In this document: piece by piece, positions 25,601 to 38,810 of the stretch | Layout of the letters: each line of letters begins with the position of its first letter | Numbering within the stretch: the stretch's first letter is position 1 | NCBI RefSeq assembly: GCF_036417845.1 | Contig: NC_089981.1 | Coordinates: forward strand, 26,060,001 to 26,124,000 | Reading direction: 5' to 3' | DNA: 64,000 nt | Source: Apteryx mantelli | Lineage: Eukaryota; Chordata; Aves; Apterygiformes; Apterygidae | Translations under genes and position numbers: made by a program | The notes under the pieces: model-generated | What the model saw: the letters and a program-made list of their open reading frames with translations, nothing else | What the model was told of the DNA's origin: nothing | Databases searched by the model: none

Positions 25601-26409
25601 ATTTTGAAAGTCGTCTTTCCAGGAAATCAGTGTCAGCTTTGTAATTGATGCAACTGAGGAACGGGAGAAGTTCACATCGCTTAAAAACTTTCAAGAACAT
25701 TCAGTCCAAATCACATTTTACTTTTAACCAAAGCCCATATAGCTAACGCAGTAACTGTCTTTCCATCTCTTCATGTGGCAAATAGTAAAAGGCAAGGCCG
25801 TTTCAAAGAACAGGTTTTTTCCAAGGTTTTCTTTCCCCCAAATTATAACCCCAAAGACCCGGGACGCCTGACACAGCCAAGAACAGTACAGGTCAACTTC
25901 AAAGCAGACTCCTGTTGACAGATTGATTCCATATCACCTCGGAGATTTTATGTGCCAATTTCTTCAATAATTAGGCTTCACCAGTAAAGAAGTGAAATTA
26001 TTATTTTAATATTAGGCTTCCTTTTATCTTTGAACAAGAGCATTTGTTTTGGCACTGTCAAGACAAACCTTAATAAACTGACTGGCAAACAGTATGTTTA
26101 GCAATGAAAATGATACCCGGGCAGGGATTATAATATAAGCAATAAGAGGGAATAGAGAGATTTAGGAAAGGATGTGATTTATAATGACTTTAAGGAAGAT
26201 AAGCTCCTACATCTGCGATTGCCTGATTGTACAATATTTTAATTGATTATCAGAGCTAACAGGTTTATTTTTTCATGTGAATTCAAGCTGTTTTCCTTTA
26301 GCTTCTGCTTGCATTTATTTTACAGTCTATATTAGCACGGATATTTTTCCATCAGATTTGGCTCTGCCGCGCTGTATCCAATCCATAGGCTTAGAAACCA
26401 AAATGAGTT

Positions 26410-26660
26410 TGGGCTGGGGGAGGAGCGGGGCAAGCCCGCGGCTACACCTGTCACTCGGCGCAGTAGTGGAAGGGGGTTTTCTGGATTTCGGACGCAAAAC
26501 AGTATCACCCTCGGCCCCGCGACTCAGCCTCCTTGGCTTTTCTTGCTTTCTGCCGCCGGGTGCCCACGAGCCGTGCACGAGTCGCGCACTCGCCCCGCCG
26601 TCTGGGGAGGCGTGTGAGCCCGTCGCGGCGCCCGCCGGAGGCAGGAGGTCCCGGGCAGGT
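26410..26660. promoter_or_regulatory. Small CpG-rich patch
   Basis: A short GC- and CpG-rich patch follows an AT-rich, complex, non-repetitive stretch (25,960-26,290). That pairing is often seen at developmental regulatory DNA. No transcript evidence can be read from sequence alone. Confidence 0.35.
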
Positions 26661-26824
26661 AAATAGCACCCAGGCTACGTGTTTTGCTGGAAAACGATCA
26701 TCGCTTTATCTGTACACAGATACCCACAAAACCGGTCCCAGGAGGCCAGCAGAAGTAGGCAAAAGCTTTTCTGCTGAAAATCAGAAATTAGCCCATCCTA
26801 GCGCGTTTACCTGGGCGCGCGTTT

Positions 26825-26880
26825 TGCTCAGGGCTTGATCCAAAGCGCATTGAAGCCAATGGGACTTCTTCACTAGGAAA
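26825..26880 (+). repeat. Fragment of an ancient amniote interspersed repeat
   Basis: The word GGGCTTGATCCAAAGCGCAT followed by TGAAGCCAATGGGACT is very like the GATCCAAAGCCCATTGAAGT-type end sequences scattered widely in reptile and bird genomes. A related word (ATTTCAACAGGAAGAGGATT, then AAGCCC) occurs at about 41,970-42,005. The exact family cannot be named without a repeat library. Confidence 0.45.
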
Positions 26881-29225
26881 TCACTGTATCGTGGGGGCTC
26901 GAGGGCCAAAGAGGGGCCCCAGCGTTTTTAAGAGCTCTTCTCTAATGAGATCTATTTTTTTAATGCAATTACTGGCAGCACTGTGTTTTCATGAAAATCA
27001 GTTCATAGCAATGAAAAACAAAGTATGTTTTCTGATTGGCTTTTTCAAGTAAGATTTTTTTTTTTATGTTTTGTTCTCTTAAAAACAAAGTTTTAGAAAC
27101 TTTTAAGCATATTTTCCTCAACAGAAAGCACTAGAAGACGAGAACATTTGAAAAACACCCGCTTCACTTGATTTAAGTAGCTGCTTGAGAGCTGACTCAT
27201 TTTGAGCATCGAGGGCTCCACGAGGATGCTGAGCTTCTGCCAGAGAGTGGGCAATACAAATATCCTAAATGACCTAAATGAAATTTTGGTTCACATCGGG
27301 AGAGTTCTGATTTTCATGGTGGAAGAAAGCTACCAAGCCTGCAAGACTAAGCATATAAATTATTCCAGGGATGCTTGTACGCATAGACCAGACAAAATAC
27401 TTGAATTCACTCTTAAAATAATAAAATTCAAGGTGAAATGGCTGCTTCTTTTTCTCTCCCTACAAATCTTACAGCTCTTATTGGGGAATTTTAAAGGAAA
27501 GCAAATAAATCTTTAATTCATTTGGCTGAATGAGATTTGCGCACATGCAAAATCTCTGCTTTTATTAAACCCGCTGGAGAAAGTCAGCCTTGCTCTGGCC
27601 CCTGCGTAGCGATACCTGCTCTGCAAGCGGCTGTTGCGCATCTCCGCTAAGCTTAAAACAGCTAAACCCTAAACCAGGCTCAGCAAGAGACTGCAATAAG
27701 CTTGAAGAGCGTTGAATATAGACATGCATTTTTATGTAACTGAAAGCACTTCCCATTGGAAGAATCACCGCAGCATTAGTTTAATTCCTCCAGCAGGTTG
27801 TCTAAGAGAGCGAACACCAAACTAAAACGAAGGCAATCCCGTACAGCGCTACACAGCTCCGAGCGCGATCTGCCCCTGCGAATACTGATAACGATTTTGC
27901 AGGTTTCCCCTGCGATGGTCGGAGACGCTGGCGAAGTGCCTTGCTTCAGTGCCGCTTTTACCTTTCGACACTGGATGGAGCAGTTTCCCTGGATTTCCTC
28001 CCGCCTCGGCACCCCTCAGCCCACCTGGGCGCTGCCTCGGCAGGTCCGAGGCGTTTCCGCACCAGCTTCCTCCCTTGGTTCGAGTAAAACAAAACAAAAA
28101 CCACAATTCTAGCCCGAGACACCGTCGGGAAGGCTTCCTACGGAGCGTAACCTTGCATGAAAAGCAAAGTCAGGAGTTTAACATTCAATTCCTTATATTC
28201 ACATTGCTAATTTTTTAAAAAATGCTGAATTCCTCCATGGTTTAAATAGAGGCACTATTCATCTGTCACAACATACATTATAGAAAAACAAATGAACTGA
28301 ATTCACACAGACAGCTACAGAAAGCAATCCACTGGGTTACACATCAGCAGCAGGACACCTGACGTTTCTTATGAAATATGGTCTCCGTTTTATTCCGGAT
28401 ATATGGTTACAAGCTAACAGAGAAATAAGGATACAGGATGCTGTTTTGAAGGCTTAAAAAAACAGATCTACTGTAATCAATATTCTGGCAAATTACAAGT
28501 TTAGCAGCAGCAGTTTGCTATCTGGCTTACTCCCTAATCCTTTAATCTTGCCTGCTACAACCAAGGCAGCGCTGCCAGCAAATGCCATGCCGTGAAAGGT
28601 GGGTATTCTCACATACTTGCCCATGCGTCGCATGATTAGAGCTTAAACCTACTCATCACGAACTTCCCCAATGATAATCAGATTTGGGCAAACAGTCAAG
28701 ATTTCACAGTGACGCTTGTGAATCGCAGACCGACCTTCTGCTGCAGAGCATCCCTGTACGCACAGCCACAAGCCGAGTTCACCTTTTCTCTTTCCTTTTC
28801 TGCCTGCAAATTCTAGCAGCCTTTCTTGGGGAGCAATATTCGGCTTCATAGTGCTTATGAAAGGAGATTCTTCTTCCACATTTTTAATGTGACGCTTTCA
28901 GCAGCCCCCGTAGTAACCCCCGTGGGAGCTGACGCTGCAGGTGCCTGGTGGCTCGCAACCTATGTCTAAGACTACCTCCTGCTCGCTTATCTGGACCTGT
29001 TTTACAGAAAGCTGAAATACGTTTCTTGTAGTCTAGTGTTGCAAAACGTCTATTACAGATTTTGGTTAGGAGAAAGTCATCCTAGGAATGGGCCACTATC
29101 AGATCATGCCTCATGAGCTGAGCCAAAACCCTTTACGTTTCCACCAGAGTTGACGCTCAAAAGGAAAACAAAGTTAAAGACCAAAATCTCCTTTGCTTTA
29201 AACTAATGCAATCCAAAGCTGACAG

Positions 29226-29283
29226 AAAAAGAAAAGAAAAGAAAAGAAAAGAAAAGAAAAGAAAAGAAAAGAAAAGAAAAGAA
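29226..29283 (+). repeat. (AAAAG)n microsatellite
   Basis: About eleven near-perfect AAAAG units. Open frames through it give Lys-Glu/Arg runs that are artefacts. Confidence 0.95.
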
Positions 29284-32200
29284 GGTAACAATAATAACAA
29301 AAAAAAGCCCTACATGTATCCAGAGCTGTTAAGAGTCTTTGAAAACAGAAATTTGAGTTCCTATAAATGTTTTAGCCCAACGTCTTGGGCCACATCCCGG
29401 TTGGCACAAACCAGAGCAGCTCTGCTGAAGTCAGGCTCTATTTACAGCAGAGCAGGACCCGGCGCTTGATTGCACAGAAATCAGAAGAGCCGGTCCGCGC
29501 ACCCGCAGTTAACGCAGCTCGCGGCCGAGACGCGTATCCGAGGCGAACGCAGCACGCTGTCGCCCCGTGCAAAGCCGCCCGCTGCTTGCGCGAAGCTGCT
29601 GCAGTCAGTCGCTAACCCGGGGGAAACGCATTGCTCCTCCTCTCCACCTTCTCCGACAGCCTGCCATCTCGCTGGACACCTTCCAGAGCAATTTTTATGC
29701 TCAAATGAAGACTAGAAACTACTTGCTTAGCTTATTTGCTTTGTGCTTGGGCTTACAAATGAGCAAAACTCACCCTGCGTGGGAACAACAGCCCGGCAAA
29801 GTGGAGAGCAGACAAGCCCAAGTTTCTTCCCCCATCTCTCCCCGAGTCTCATCGGGGCAGCGGCAAACCCTCAAAACTACTTGAAAACACAAAAATCTTG
29901 AAACTGCTCATCTTTAGGGGTCGTAGAAACACCTAAACATGAGACCTTGACCCGGCAGCGCCCCACATCCCAGCCAGGGATGGGATGGCAGCGACCCCAG
30001 CGTCCCGGCTCACCCCCGCGTGAGGTATCGCGTCACCCTCGAAGTCCTGCTGTCATGGCCAAAAATTAGTTGTTCTTGACTTTACTGCCTAATTTATTCT
30101 TGTACTTCTGCATTGTTAATGGGTTTCCCTTTTCCAGGCAAAAAGCACTTTTTAAGCTCGTGACTAAGCAGACTGTATCCAAATGGAGGCGGCCGCCCAT
30201 GAGGAATATAGTGGAAAATATGAAAACAGAATGAAAGTTATATCTGGAAACGTCGCATGCGATGAGCTGAAACTTTGTTATGGGAACTATGTCACCCCTG
30301 TTCAACAGCAACCTTGGCACAATTATTTTTTATTCCCAGAAATCGCCCCCTATGTTGCTGTGTGACACAAGTAAATAATGACTCATTAAATGATCCTAAG
30401 AAGAAAAACCGAAGGCTTGCTCCGCTGAAAGGTATTTGCACTGGGAAACCTGATAATGTCACCAACCACAGCAGCAAACGCTGCTTGAGGATTTTATAGC
30501 TGCACGGTCTTCGTTCAGCCAGCCAGAAAACACTGCTCTGCTTGGTTGTGCACAGCCGCCGCCACAACGACGCTTTGTTTTCCCATTTTCATAGACGGAT
30601 CAATCCAGGAGAAGGGATTTCTGACACCAGGTCGGAAACATCGCACAAAACGTGCGACAGAAGTACTGCCCCAGCTGGTCTTCTCAACGCAAGGCGCGCT
30701 GCGTTTCAGAGGCTGAAAGCCTTTCTCCACAGAAGCCTTATTTTAATTCTACTAGAATTTAAGTACTCCCAAAACAGTTCCTTTAGCACCTGTTATTGCA
30801 GTACCCAGAGTCCTCATACCCTACTGAACACATGTGCAAAACCCCTCAAATTTGGGAGAAAAGTCTACGACAAATGTCTGATATTACACAGCAAGCCTGC
30901 CATGGAGCAGAGACTTGAAGCCAAATCCGAGGGAAAATAAAAAAAATAATAATAATTTAAAAAAAATAATCATTCTTTCCCTCAATTTCTCAGTTGTTAT
31001 AAACCATCAGCCATCATGTGGCTTTCTGCAATATTCATCAGGGTATTCGTATTTGTAGTGTGGCTCTGAACTTTACTTGGGTTAACATCTTTTTTAATTG
31101 CTTTTTTCCAGCCAGGACAGTATGTGTAATTAAATCAGGTATAATCTGTTTACAGCGATTCCTTTACACTGTAGCTTTCTAGAGGCATTGCATTTTCTTT
31201 TAAAGCTCGTGTTTTCCCGCGGGCTCTGCTTCGGCAGCTTGGCCTGTCCCCTCTGAAGCACCTCAAGGTGTTTCCATCACCGCTCGCCGCAGCCGGGGCG
31301 GGAGCCAGGAATCACCCGTACGGCCCACGCCGTGCCAAGCGGCGGCCCCAGATGCTCTCCCAGCCCCAGGCCGCTCTCCTGAAATAAGCCTTAAATGCAT
31401 TAACTGTGAGGCCGCGCTTACCGTCCTTGTCAGTCTTTACTAGAAGATAGGACTGGGCTGGGTCTGTCTTGGGGGGAAAGAAAACAGTTGGATCCTTTCC
31501 AACTGCTTGCCGTGTCCCATGCTGGGCATGGATAACGTTTGCCAAATGCAGCAGATCTGCCTCTATCCGACTTTCATAAAAAATAAACTCTTTGGAGTTA
31601 GGCCTGAGCCTACTTAAGAAACACTTTTCACTTTCGTATGCTCTAATGTTCCAAAACCTTCTGCAAGGCATCAATTCCCATGTCCAAATGTGAACTTGGA
31701 CTGGGGCTCCTCATTTTCTTTTAAGACCAAACAGCTTAATTTGCCTTTTCCCATGCTGCCCAGCCGCCTCGCCGAGTTCGGCACGTGCATTTGCCTGCCG
31801 GGCTGATTGCAAAAGGCAATTTTATAAATACGGGTATGCTCTGAAACCTCCTCTCCTTTACAACCACCGCGCGAGAGCAATTCTCACGGCTGTGACCGTG
31901 ACCAGCCTCTGCACGCTGCCAGCGCTGTGGTTTTACCGGTGAACCAAGTTACTGCTCTTTTGCAGCTCCCCGGCTCTTTGAGAACCCGCCTTGATCACTA
32001 CCGCAACACCTCGCACGCGTTACGGGCCAGACCAGCTACCGCCTGCGCTGCAGGGAGCAGCAACCGACCCCTTCGTCCAACGCGCAAACGCTCCGAAAAG
32101 TTACCGACCGCGCTTCGGCGCTTTGCTGTGTTTCGGCTTGTAGGCAGCCGTTTACACAGCGGAAACGGCCGCTTTCAAGGCAGGTGATTTTGTGGCAGTT

Positions 32201-33087
32201 GCACAGTCTGGGCAAATATTTTCTTTAGCAAGAAGCTGCGTAAGAGAGATTTGAGATATTTTAGTCCCCTTCAAGCTGGATAAAACCAGTTTTCTTACCA
32301 ATTACCTACACAGGGCTTGAATCCAATGTCGGGGGCTGCTCGGCTCCGAGGCTTTAGGATCCAGCTCGGGACTCCCCTAAGCGAACTCGCTTGGGCGAGG
32401 GGTGAACGTCACCAAATAGTTTGAGCCGTTGGGGACCCCCCCTTTAAGGAAGAAGGCCAAGGAAACAACCTGCTGGTGCTGCTGATCAGCCACCCCAGCT
32501 CCCACCCGCAGGCGCCTCCTACCCGAACGAGCGCGGTGCCGTTTCGGCGGCACCGCTGAGGCGCGCTCGGGAGCGATCCCGGGTGCCCGCGCTCCCCTCT
32601 CCCTCTTCCGGCGAGCCGCCGTCGCTGGAGCGCAGGAGACACCAGTTCCGGCCCCAGCGGGCCCGGCTATTTTAAGTAATAGTGTCTGATACGAGAGAGG
32701 CATGAAATCCAGTCCTGCCACAGCTGAAGTGCCTAGAACTCCTCCCAAAAAAATAATAAAAAGCATTACTGAGAGCCTCCCAGCAGCTTAGCAGCTGACC
32801 TCGACGCGGCCGCCCCGAGCCCCGGCGGGCGCCACACCGGAGCTCCTTTTGGCTCCTGGCGCCTGTCGGCAGCTCTCGCGTCACCCTTCCCCGCTCCACG
32901 CACCGCGGGTTACCGGCGCGCGCAGCCCCCGCGCGGCGCTGGACGCGACCTTCCTGCGCCGGCCCGGCCGAGGACCTCCTCAACACGCGCCCGACAGCGT
33001 CGTTTCTCGTTTACTTGAGCTAAGCTGCCGAAACACAAGCGAAGCGACGGCGGGCCGGGAAGTTGCGCGTGCGCGGGGAGCAGGACG

Positions 33088-33133
33088 CCCGTCCCGTCCC
33101 ATCCCGTCCCATCCCATCCCATCCCATCCCATC
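33088..33133 (+). repeat. (GTCCC/ATCCC)n pentanucleotide repeat
   Basis: Nine or so tandem copies of a 5 bp unit alternate GTCCC and ATCCC, inside the CpG-rich block. Its minus strand reads GGGAT/GGGAC, a G-run array that could fold into G-quadruplex structures. Confidence 0.95.
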
Positions 33134-33234
33134 GGGGTGGGTTTCCCTCCCGCGGGCCACCGCAGCGGCCGGCGAGCGCGAGAACAGCCCCGAAAACCGC
33201 ACGGCCGCCTCAGACGGGGCGAGGAGCGGCACGG

Positions 33235-33265
33235 AGGCAGGCAGGCAGGCAGGCCGGCCGGCCGC
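33235..33265 (+). repeat. (GGCA)n/(GGCC)n tetranucleotide repeat
   Basis: Four GGCA units pass into GGCCGGCCGGCC. It lies 100 bp from the pentanucleotide array, in the same CpG-dense block. Confidence 0.9.
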
Positions 33266-33445
33266 CCTGTCCCGTCCTGCCCCGTCCCGTCCCCAAAGCT
33301 CTGCCGTAACCCCGCGGCCCCAAGGCGGCCACGGGCCGAGACGAAGGTACACGCAGTCGTTCTGACCGAGACCCGAAATATCTCCGTTTAAGCCCTGCAG
33401 TCTTCCTGGATATAATAAAGAGAGGCAGAAATACTGGGAGTGGGG

Positions 33446-33483
33446 TTTTTTTGTTTTTTTGTTTTTTGTTTTTTTGTTTTTTT
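33446..33483 (+). repeat. T-rich (T6-7G)n simple repeat
   Basis: Runs of T separated by single G residues at near-regular spacing. Confidence 0.9.
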
Positions 33484-34241
33484 AATATATTAGCGCAAGG
33501 AGCCAGGGCGTTTGCCACGGCAGCCCTGGGGTGTGTCAGCCAAAGGCAGGTGCAAAAACACTGCCAAAAATAAAGTAAAAAAACCCTAATAAAATAAAAT
33601 CGAATAAAACGAACCAAGCCCTGTGCAGCTCCCAAGAGGGCTGTTTAGCACAGCGGTGAGCGGTTGTTTCGCTGCCCGGGTGCTGCGCCTCACTCTGCGG
33701 CGGGGGCGCGGGGCCGCTTCGCCCGGCGCCGCGCGGACACGTTTCCCTCGCTTTGCCTGCGAACGAAGGAGCCCTGTTGAAAAAAGCAGGAGCAGCTGCG
33801 AGGCCGCACGCCGGCCTCTCCCGAAGCTACGCGGCGTCTCCGCGCGGAGAGGAGCCATAACCCGACCCGCAGAAACGCGGGGCTTAAACAAGTGGCGAAA
33901 CAGGGAAAAGAAGGGGGTTTTTTGTGTCCCCCCCCCCCCCGCAAACCGCTTACACCGTAACTAATGCAAGTCGTCTTTGGTTACTTTCCACCGAAACATC
34001 AGGGTGTAAAACTAGGCCCCGTCTATCCGGTGCCCGTCGGAGCGAGCCGCTTTGCCGCGCCACGCAGTGAATAACGGTATAGATAAGGGTGCTGGTGGCA
34101 TCAGCGGCAGGGAGGCGACGGCGCGAGGGCCAGCGCGGCCCAGCACTGCGCCCCGCTGCTCCGGGGAGCGACCGGCTTCCGCGGGAGCCACCGGCGGCTG
34201 CGCTGCGTTTTGCACTCACACTTCAGGGGGGTTTTTTGTTG

Positions 34242-34268
<27 letters not shown>
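34242..34268 (+). repeat. Poly(T) tract
   Basis: About 27 consecutive T residues. Read on the minus strand this could be the decayed A-tail of a retroposed copy, but no parent sequence is recognisable next to it. Confidence 0.9.
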
Positions 34269-34274
<6 letters not shown>

Positions 34275-35029
34275 TTCTGGTTTGCAAAAATGCGGAGGAA
34301 GCGACTAGCGATGTCCGGTGAGAGGCTCGTTGCTAAACCGTTCCCTCTCCTCTCCGAAGGCGGCCCCCAGCTCTCTGCTCGCGCCCCCTCTCATGACGCT
34401 TTCGCCACTGGATCCTACCTAGGAATAATTTAATACACCAGCTCTGCAACACGAAACCCTCTAGAGGCTGGTTACTGTGAGCACCACCAGGTCAAGCCCT
34501 AAGGAACCAGGAAATGTCGGGAAAAAACACATTTTAGAAACTCTCTGCTGCTGGTCAGTTCTCTGCCAGGGGGTCAAAAAAAAAAAAAAAAGAAAGAAAA
34601 AAAAGGAAAAGAAAGTTTTGATGGTGTTCTGCAGCAAGAAATTAGCCAGATTCAGATGAATAACGCTTCACCCGTTTGCAAAATTAACTCCGTCATGTTT
34701 TTGCCAAGAGCCGCCATCCGATCCTCTTCTCGCTTGGGGGAGGTATTTTCGGGGAGGGCTTTCGGGCCCGCCGGGACACGGCGGACCTCCTGCCCCGAGC
34801 CGCAGGAGGCGGCGCGGAGGGGCCGAGGGCTCGGTGGTGCCGGCAGCGGGCATGGCCATGGGGGCTTCGCTGGGGCTGGCACCGCACCTCGGCCCTACGC
34901 GCAAATGCTGCTAGTTGCAGAGAAAAATAATTAAAAATAAAATAAATAAAATAAAATAAGGCGTCATTGCCATGTTGTGTGTCAGCTGGTCTCTCGGTCT
35001 TGCCTACTCCTTCATGCAAAGGAAAAAAA

Positions 35030-35060
35030 ATATAGATAGATAGATAGATATAGATATAAA
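35030..35060 (+). repeat. (TAGA)n microsatellite
   Basis: Short TAGA/TATAGA repeat in an A-rich setting between two CpG-rich blocks. Confidence 0.85.
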
Positions 35061-35994
35061 AACTAGCTTCTATTTGAAGAAACATCCCTCGCAGTGATTT
35101 ATCTGAAGCAGCCTAGTTCCCAGGTCCCTAGCTGGGATCACTTTCACAAAAGAAGTTCATCGCCTTAGTCGGTCTGAGTTTTTAGGGGGGAAAAAAAAAA
35201 AAGAGGGAGAACGAAACCTCACTGTTTCCCTCCCTCCAGCTGAAGGTGAGCTCCGGGAGCAGGCCGCAGGGGGACCCGAGGAGGACTGCCCCGCTTCGGC
35301 CCTCACGCCGCGCGCAAGGGCAGCTTGCGCCGTTTCGGAGCGCGCTGCCAGGGTCTGAGCTGCGCGCGCTCGCTCGGAGGGAGCGGCCACGGGGCAAAAC
35401 TGCCACCGCCACACGTACGCTGCCTGCAGGACTCTCAGGTGCACCTTACCTTCCTTTTCCCGTTACAGGAAAGACCTTAGGTATTTCACTGTCTGGTGCC
35501 GTAAGCAAATCTAACGGATTTTTTTTATTATTAATCGAAATATTGCTTTACAATGTCTGAAGGATCATGAAAAACAGTTCTAAAAGACAGGAAACGAAAA
35601 TAAATGAGGTTCCTTTTGCATACTAATGGGTAACACGAGACCGTGAGGTTTTCCCAGGCCCGCAGGGTGAACTGAAGATAAACCCTCGGCTGCGGCCACC
35701 TCTCGCCGGCATTTCGCGCCGGGTCCACGACACCCCGTAGGTCCAGCAGGCTCACGGCTTTGCCGCGACCCGGCCCCCACGCGATCCCCGAATGCAGGGG
35801 GGCGCCCGGGGCCTGCCGGGCCACGCGGCTCCCCCAGCCGGCCGCGGCGGTCGCCCCCGCGCTCCAGGACCGCCTCGCGAACTCGAGCAAATCCTCCCGG
35901 CAGCAAGCGCCTTCCCGAAACCGGAACCGCACGGGCCAGCCCCTTCCCCTGCGCTGACGCCAGCTCTCGTCGCTCCGCGTTGCCGTTTCCACCG

Positions 35995-37380
35995 GAGCAA
36001 AGCAAAAGCCGAGAAATAGCTATGCTCTGAATTAGCGCTCACACGACCCTAATTTAGCACAACACCTGTATATAAATATTCTAGGTATAAATTCTTTGCA
36101 CAAGGTAGAAGGCGGCCTAGAACTAAAACCGGTGCTTTTTTTTCATATGGAGAAGTTACTTATTTTTAAACAGGAACAAAATCCATAGCATTTAGCAGAC
36201 ATTTGCAAAATGAATAGACAGGATTAGAAGTTTTAATGCAAACTTTGGAGGCTTTTTTCCATCCCCCCGTTTCCAAAAATTATAGTTTGACACAGATTTT
36301 TTAGCAAAGTCCTGGAGGCCACATGTTAGGTGACATTTGGAAGGAGAGTCACTTCAGACCAGAGAGCATCTAAAGTAGCTCTAAGAGAAGTACAAAATTT
36401 AATATATATATATATATATTTTTTAAAAAGGTGTTCTCTCCTCAGAGTAGCTGCAAAGATAGCAAATCCTGTACCCAAGCGCATGCACAGATTACCTAAA
36501 CGGACATGCAAATAGAAATAGCAATGGACTTAGCATTTTTGCACTTCCCTTTCTATACACGTGTCAACAAATAAAAGCTACCTCTTTTCACATAGTATTT
36601 TTTAAACTCTCACTGTTTACCAGGGAAAGCTCCCTAAGAGCTGAATGCGCGGGCAGCTTTTATTTTAGACACCCGGCTTGCAGACCACGAGCCGTCATGC
36701 AGCTCTTTCTTGCCTTCGCAAACTTGATATTTCTATTTGAGAGCAAAGACCCACAATTCCAGCTCCTGCAAACTAACACATATAAAGGGAGCAAAGACCA
36801 AATAGGTGAATATCAAAAAAGCTGAAAAAGCTTCAGCCTTACTCTTGAACGCAATGGAGTCCCACACGCCAATCTGTTTGCATACTGTAACCTTTTACGG
36901 ACAACTTTTCATACCCAGGATCCTTTTAGTTAAGTTGGGAGAAAACCCGCCAAGGCCACAGCCCAGCAGTTAGCGGGATATGGTGCCAACACGCCCCTGT
37001 GCCCCTTCTTAGTTTTTGGGTTAAAAAGAGCACAGGCATATTTATGCATAATCAGTCAAGGAAAGAAACCTCAGATTTCTAAAATGAACACCCTTGATTT
37101 TAATAGGTGCCACTATTTTGTTATGACTTCTGGGGAAAGATTCAGCTTTAGTCTCAAGGGAAGAGAGACCTCAACAACACTGGCTTTCATGTACGCGTAA
37201 AGGTGTAAAACCTTGAGTTTTAGCTGAAACTAACCCAAGTTAGTTTCAACTTAGCTGGACATTTTTAAATGAAGCTTTTCATTGATTAACTGGAACAATT
37301 TCCCAGCAGAAGCAAGAAAAACTACTATGAAAGCCTGGGATATTAGTGCTTCCTTAGGCTGAAACCGCTGTTGAGGAGAA
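35995..37380. other. AT-rich stretch with candidate regulatory elements
   Basis: Complex, mostly non-repetitive AT-rich DNA between CpG blocks, with a short (TA)n at 36,402-36,420, a perfect POU octamer ATGCAAAT at 36,506-36,513, and TTTATGCATAATC near 37,035-37,050. No exon recognised. Such AT-rich interludes resemble conserved noncoding DNA, but conservation cannot be tested here. Confidence 0.3.
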
Positions 37381-37389
37381 GAGCCCGGC

Positions 37390-37665
37390 ACAAATCCCAG
37401 GTCACCTCCGCGCGGTGAGGTGGGACCTCAGAGGAGACTCACGCCGGGTCCCACCCAGAGGAAACCTGCGCTCGCTCAAGCCGTCGCGGCCGCAGAGCCG
37501 GCGGGCGCCCCACGCCCTGGCAGATAACCCTCCCTCGCAGAGCTTAAGCCGGCGTTTCCGGGCCGAAAAAGTCCCTGGGCTCTGCCGTCCCCACCGCAGG
37601 TTAAACACCCGAACTGCCCGACCCAGATCCCGGCGAGAGGCGACGGCTGGATACGATCCCGTAAC
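37390..37665. promoter_or_regulatory. CpG-rich block 3
   Basis: Short CpG-dense block flanked by AT-rich DNA. Open frames on both strands show no recognisable family. Confidence 0.5.
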
Positions 37666-37699
37666 CAGCATCCCCCGGAGTCACAGTGCTTGAGGCGCC

Positions 37700-38810
37700 A
37701 GCGACTAGGTCGCTTCTGCACTTTCTGGTCAGTATGAAAGAAAACAGAGAAGGAATTCAATTACGAAGCAAAACCATTACTTCTCAGTATTTGCTCCTGC
37801 ACGGTATTACAACAAAATCATATATCCTTTCATAAATACAGAATGAGAGCGTTGCTACATCTCGCGTGAACACCAGTGACTCACAACAGCGGTTCAGTTT
37901 TACTTCTGGTACGTAGGCGTCCTATTCCCAGTAACGTGGAAGTGCAGGCCCCCACAGAGGGGAAAAACACACAAATCCCCCCAAAGCTGGAGCAGACCAG
38001 GCTGAGTCGACAGCGCCCTCGGTACAGCACTGCCTGAGCTGACAGGCCTTACAGCATCGTTATTTTTCCATTTATCACTTGAGTAAATCAGGATCGGACA
38101 GGAAAGGGGCAGCTTTACTGAGCACAGCGCACCTCTAGCTGCTCCCCTAACTCGTGCAGTATAAAGAATCAGATTTGTTCTTCCGCTGATGTTAATCCTT
38201 AGGATATTGACTGTTGTGTATTAACGAAAAGTTAAGAAAGGATATTAAACATTAGTTAAGCATTAATTTTCCAGCAATCAAATCTGTATTATCCTTAATT
38301 TAATTTACCCACAATAAGAAAAGCCAAAGAGCTTTATTTTGGCAGTATAGGGTACTTTTGGATAATTTAATTAATCTGGTCTTAGCAAAATTGAGAATCA
38401 AAGTACAGCTGTCGAGCCGTAATGATTCTCGAATCCCCGGTATCACGCTGAAAACTTTGCCTTTCCCCCGTCACTGCAAGGCGGGCTGACGTGTGGGGAG
38501 GAGTTTAAAAATAATAGCAATGCAGTCAGTTAATACGTGCCCAAAGTCTCCTTGTGCTTGGACGGGTTGATCATCAGGAGTGAGACCCATCGCCTGCCCC
38601 GGCCACGGAAATGGCCCCCCGTTCGCATGGCTTTTTCTAGCGAGAGCCCACGGGGCAACTTTGGGTGCGAAAGCCAGGACTTTGGGGGGGGGGGGCATTT
38701 CAGTCAGCAAGGGTTTTTCACTCTCATTTAATTCCCTTGTTATCGATTTTTGCCCGTTTGCTTTGGTTGACGAAGCTGGGCACAGCGAGTAAAAACTCCC
38801 GTCGGAAGCC
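37700..38810. other. Intergenic stretch with AT-rich candidate element
   Basis: Positions 38,180-38,420 are complex, homeodomain-like (TTAATTTAATTTACC, ATAATTTAATTAATC) and unlike any repeat I know, so they are a candidate enhancer. A G12 tract lies at 38,684-38,695. No exon recognised. Confidence 0.3.

Larger units (their letters stand above)
22660..32440. other. Intergenic region with mixed composition
   Basis: No exon recognised. Contents seen: a G14 tract (25,461-25,474), a CpG-rich patch near 26,410-26,660, an (AAAAG)n microsatellite (29,226-29,283), a smaller CpG-rich patch near 29,480-29,600, and AT-rich complex stretches (25,960-26,290; 26,930-27,060; 30,100-30,340) that are candidate regulatory elements. 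A CR1 3'-end-like word (GGGCTGGACTAGACT, about 23,576) is too short to call. Confidence 0.45.
32440..35995. promoter_or_regulatory. CpG-island-like cluster 2 (several blocks)
   Basis: GC- and CpG-dense blocks at about 32,480-33,370, 33,630-34,220, 34,740-34,900, 35,230-35,420 and 35,690-35,990 are separated by T- or A-rich simple sequence. Open frames occur on every strand and frame, as expected where stops are rare. None shows a domain, codon periodicity or splice-site framing I can recognise. Either these are promoters of an unannotated noncoding transcript or upstream exon, or they reflect GC-biased conversion in a recombination-rich region. Confidence 0.55.

Noticed and set aside
32377..33391. 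Frames of up to 180 codons on both strands in CpG cluster 2
   Set aside because: They run through pentanucleotide and tetranucleotide repeats and have no recognisable product.
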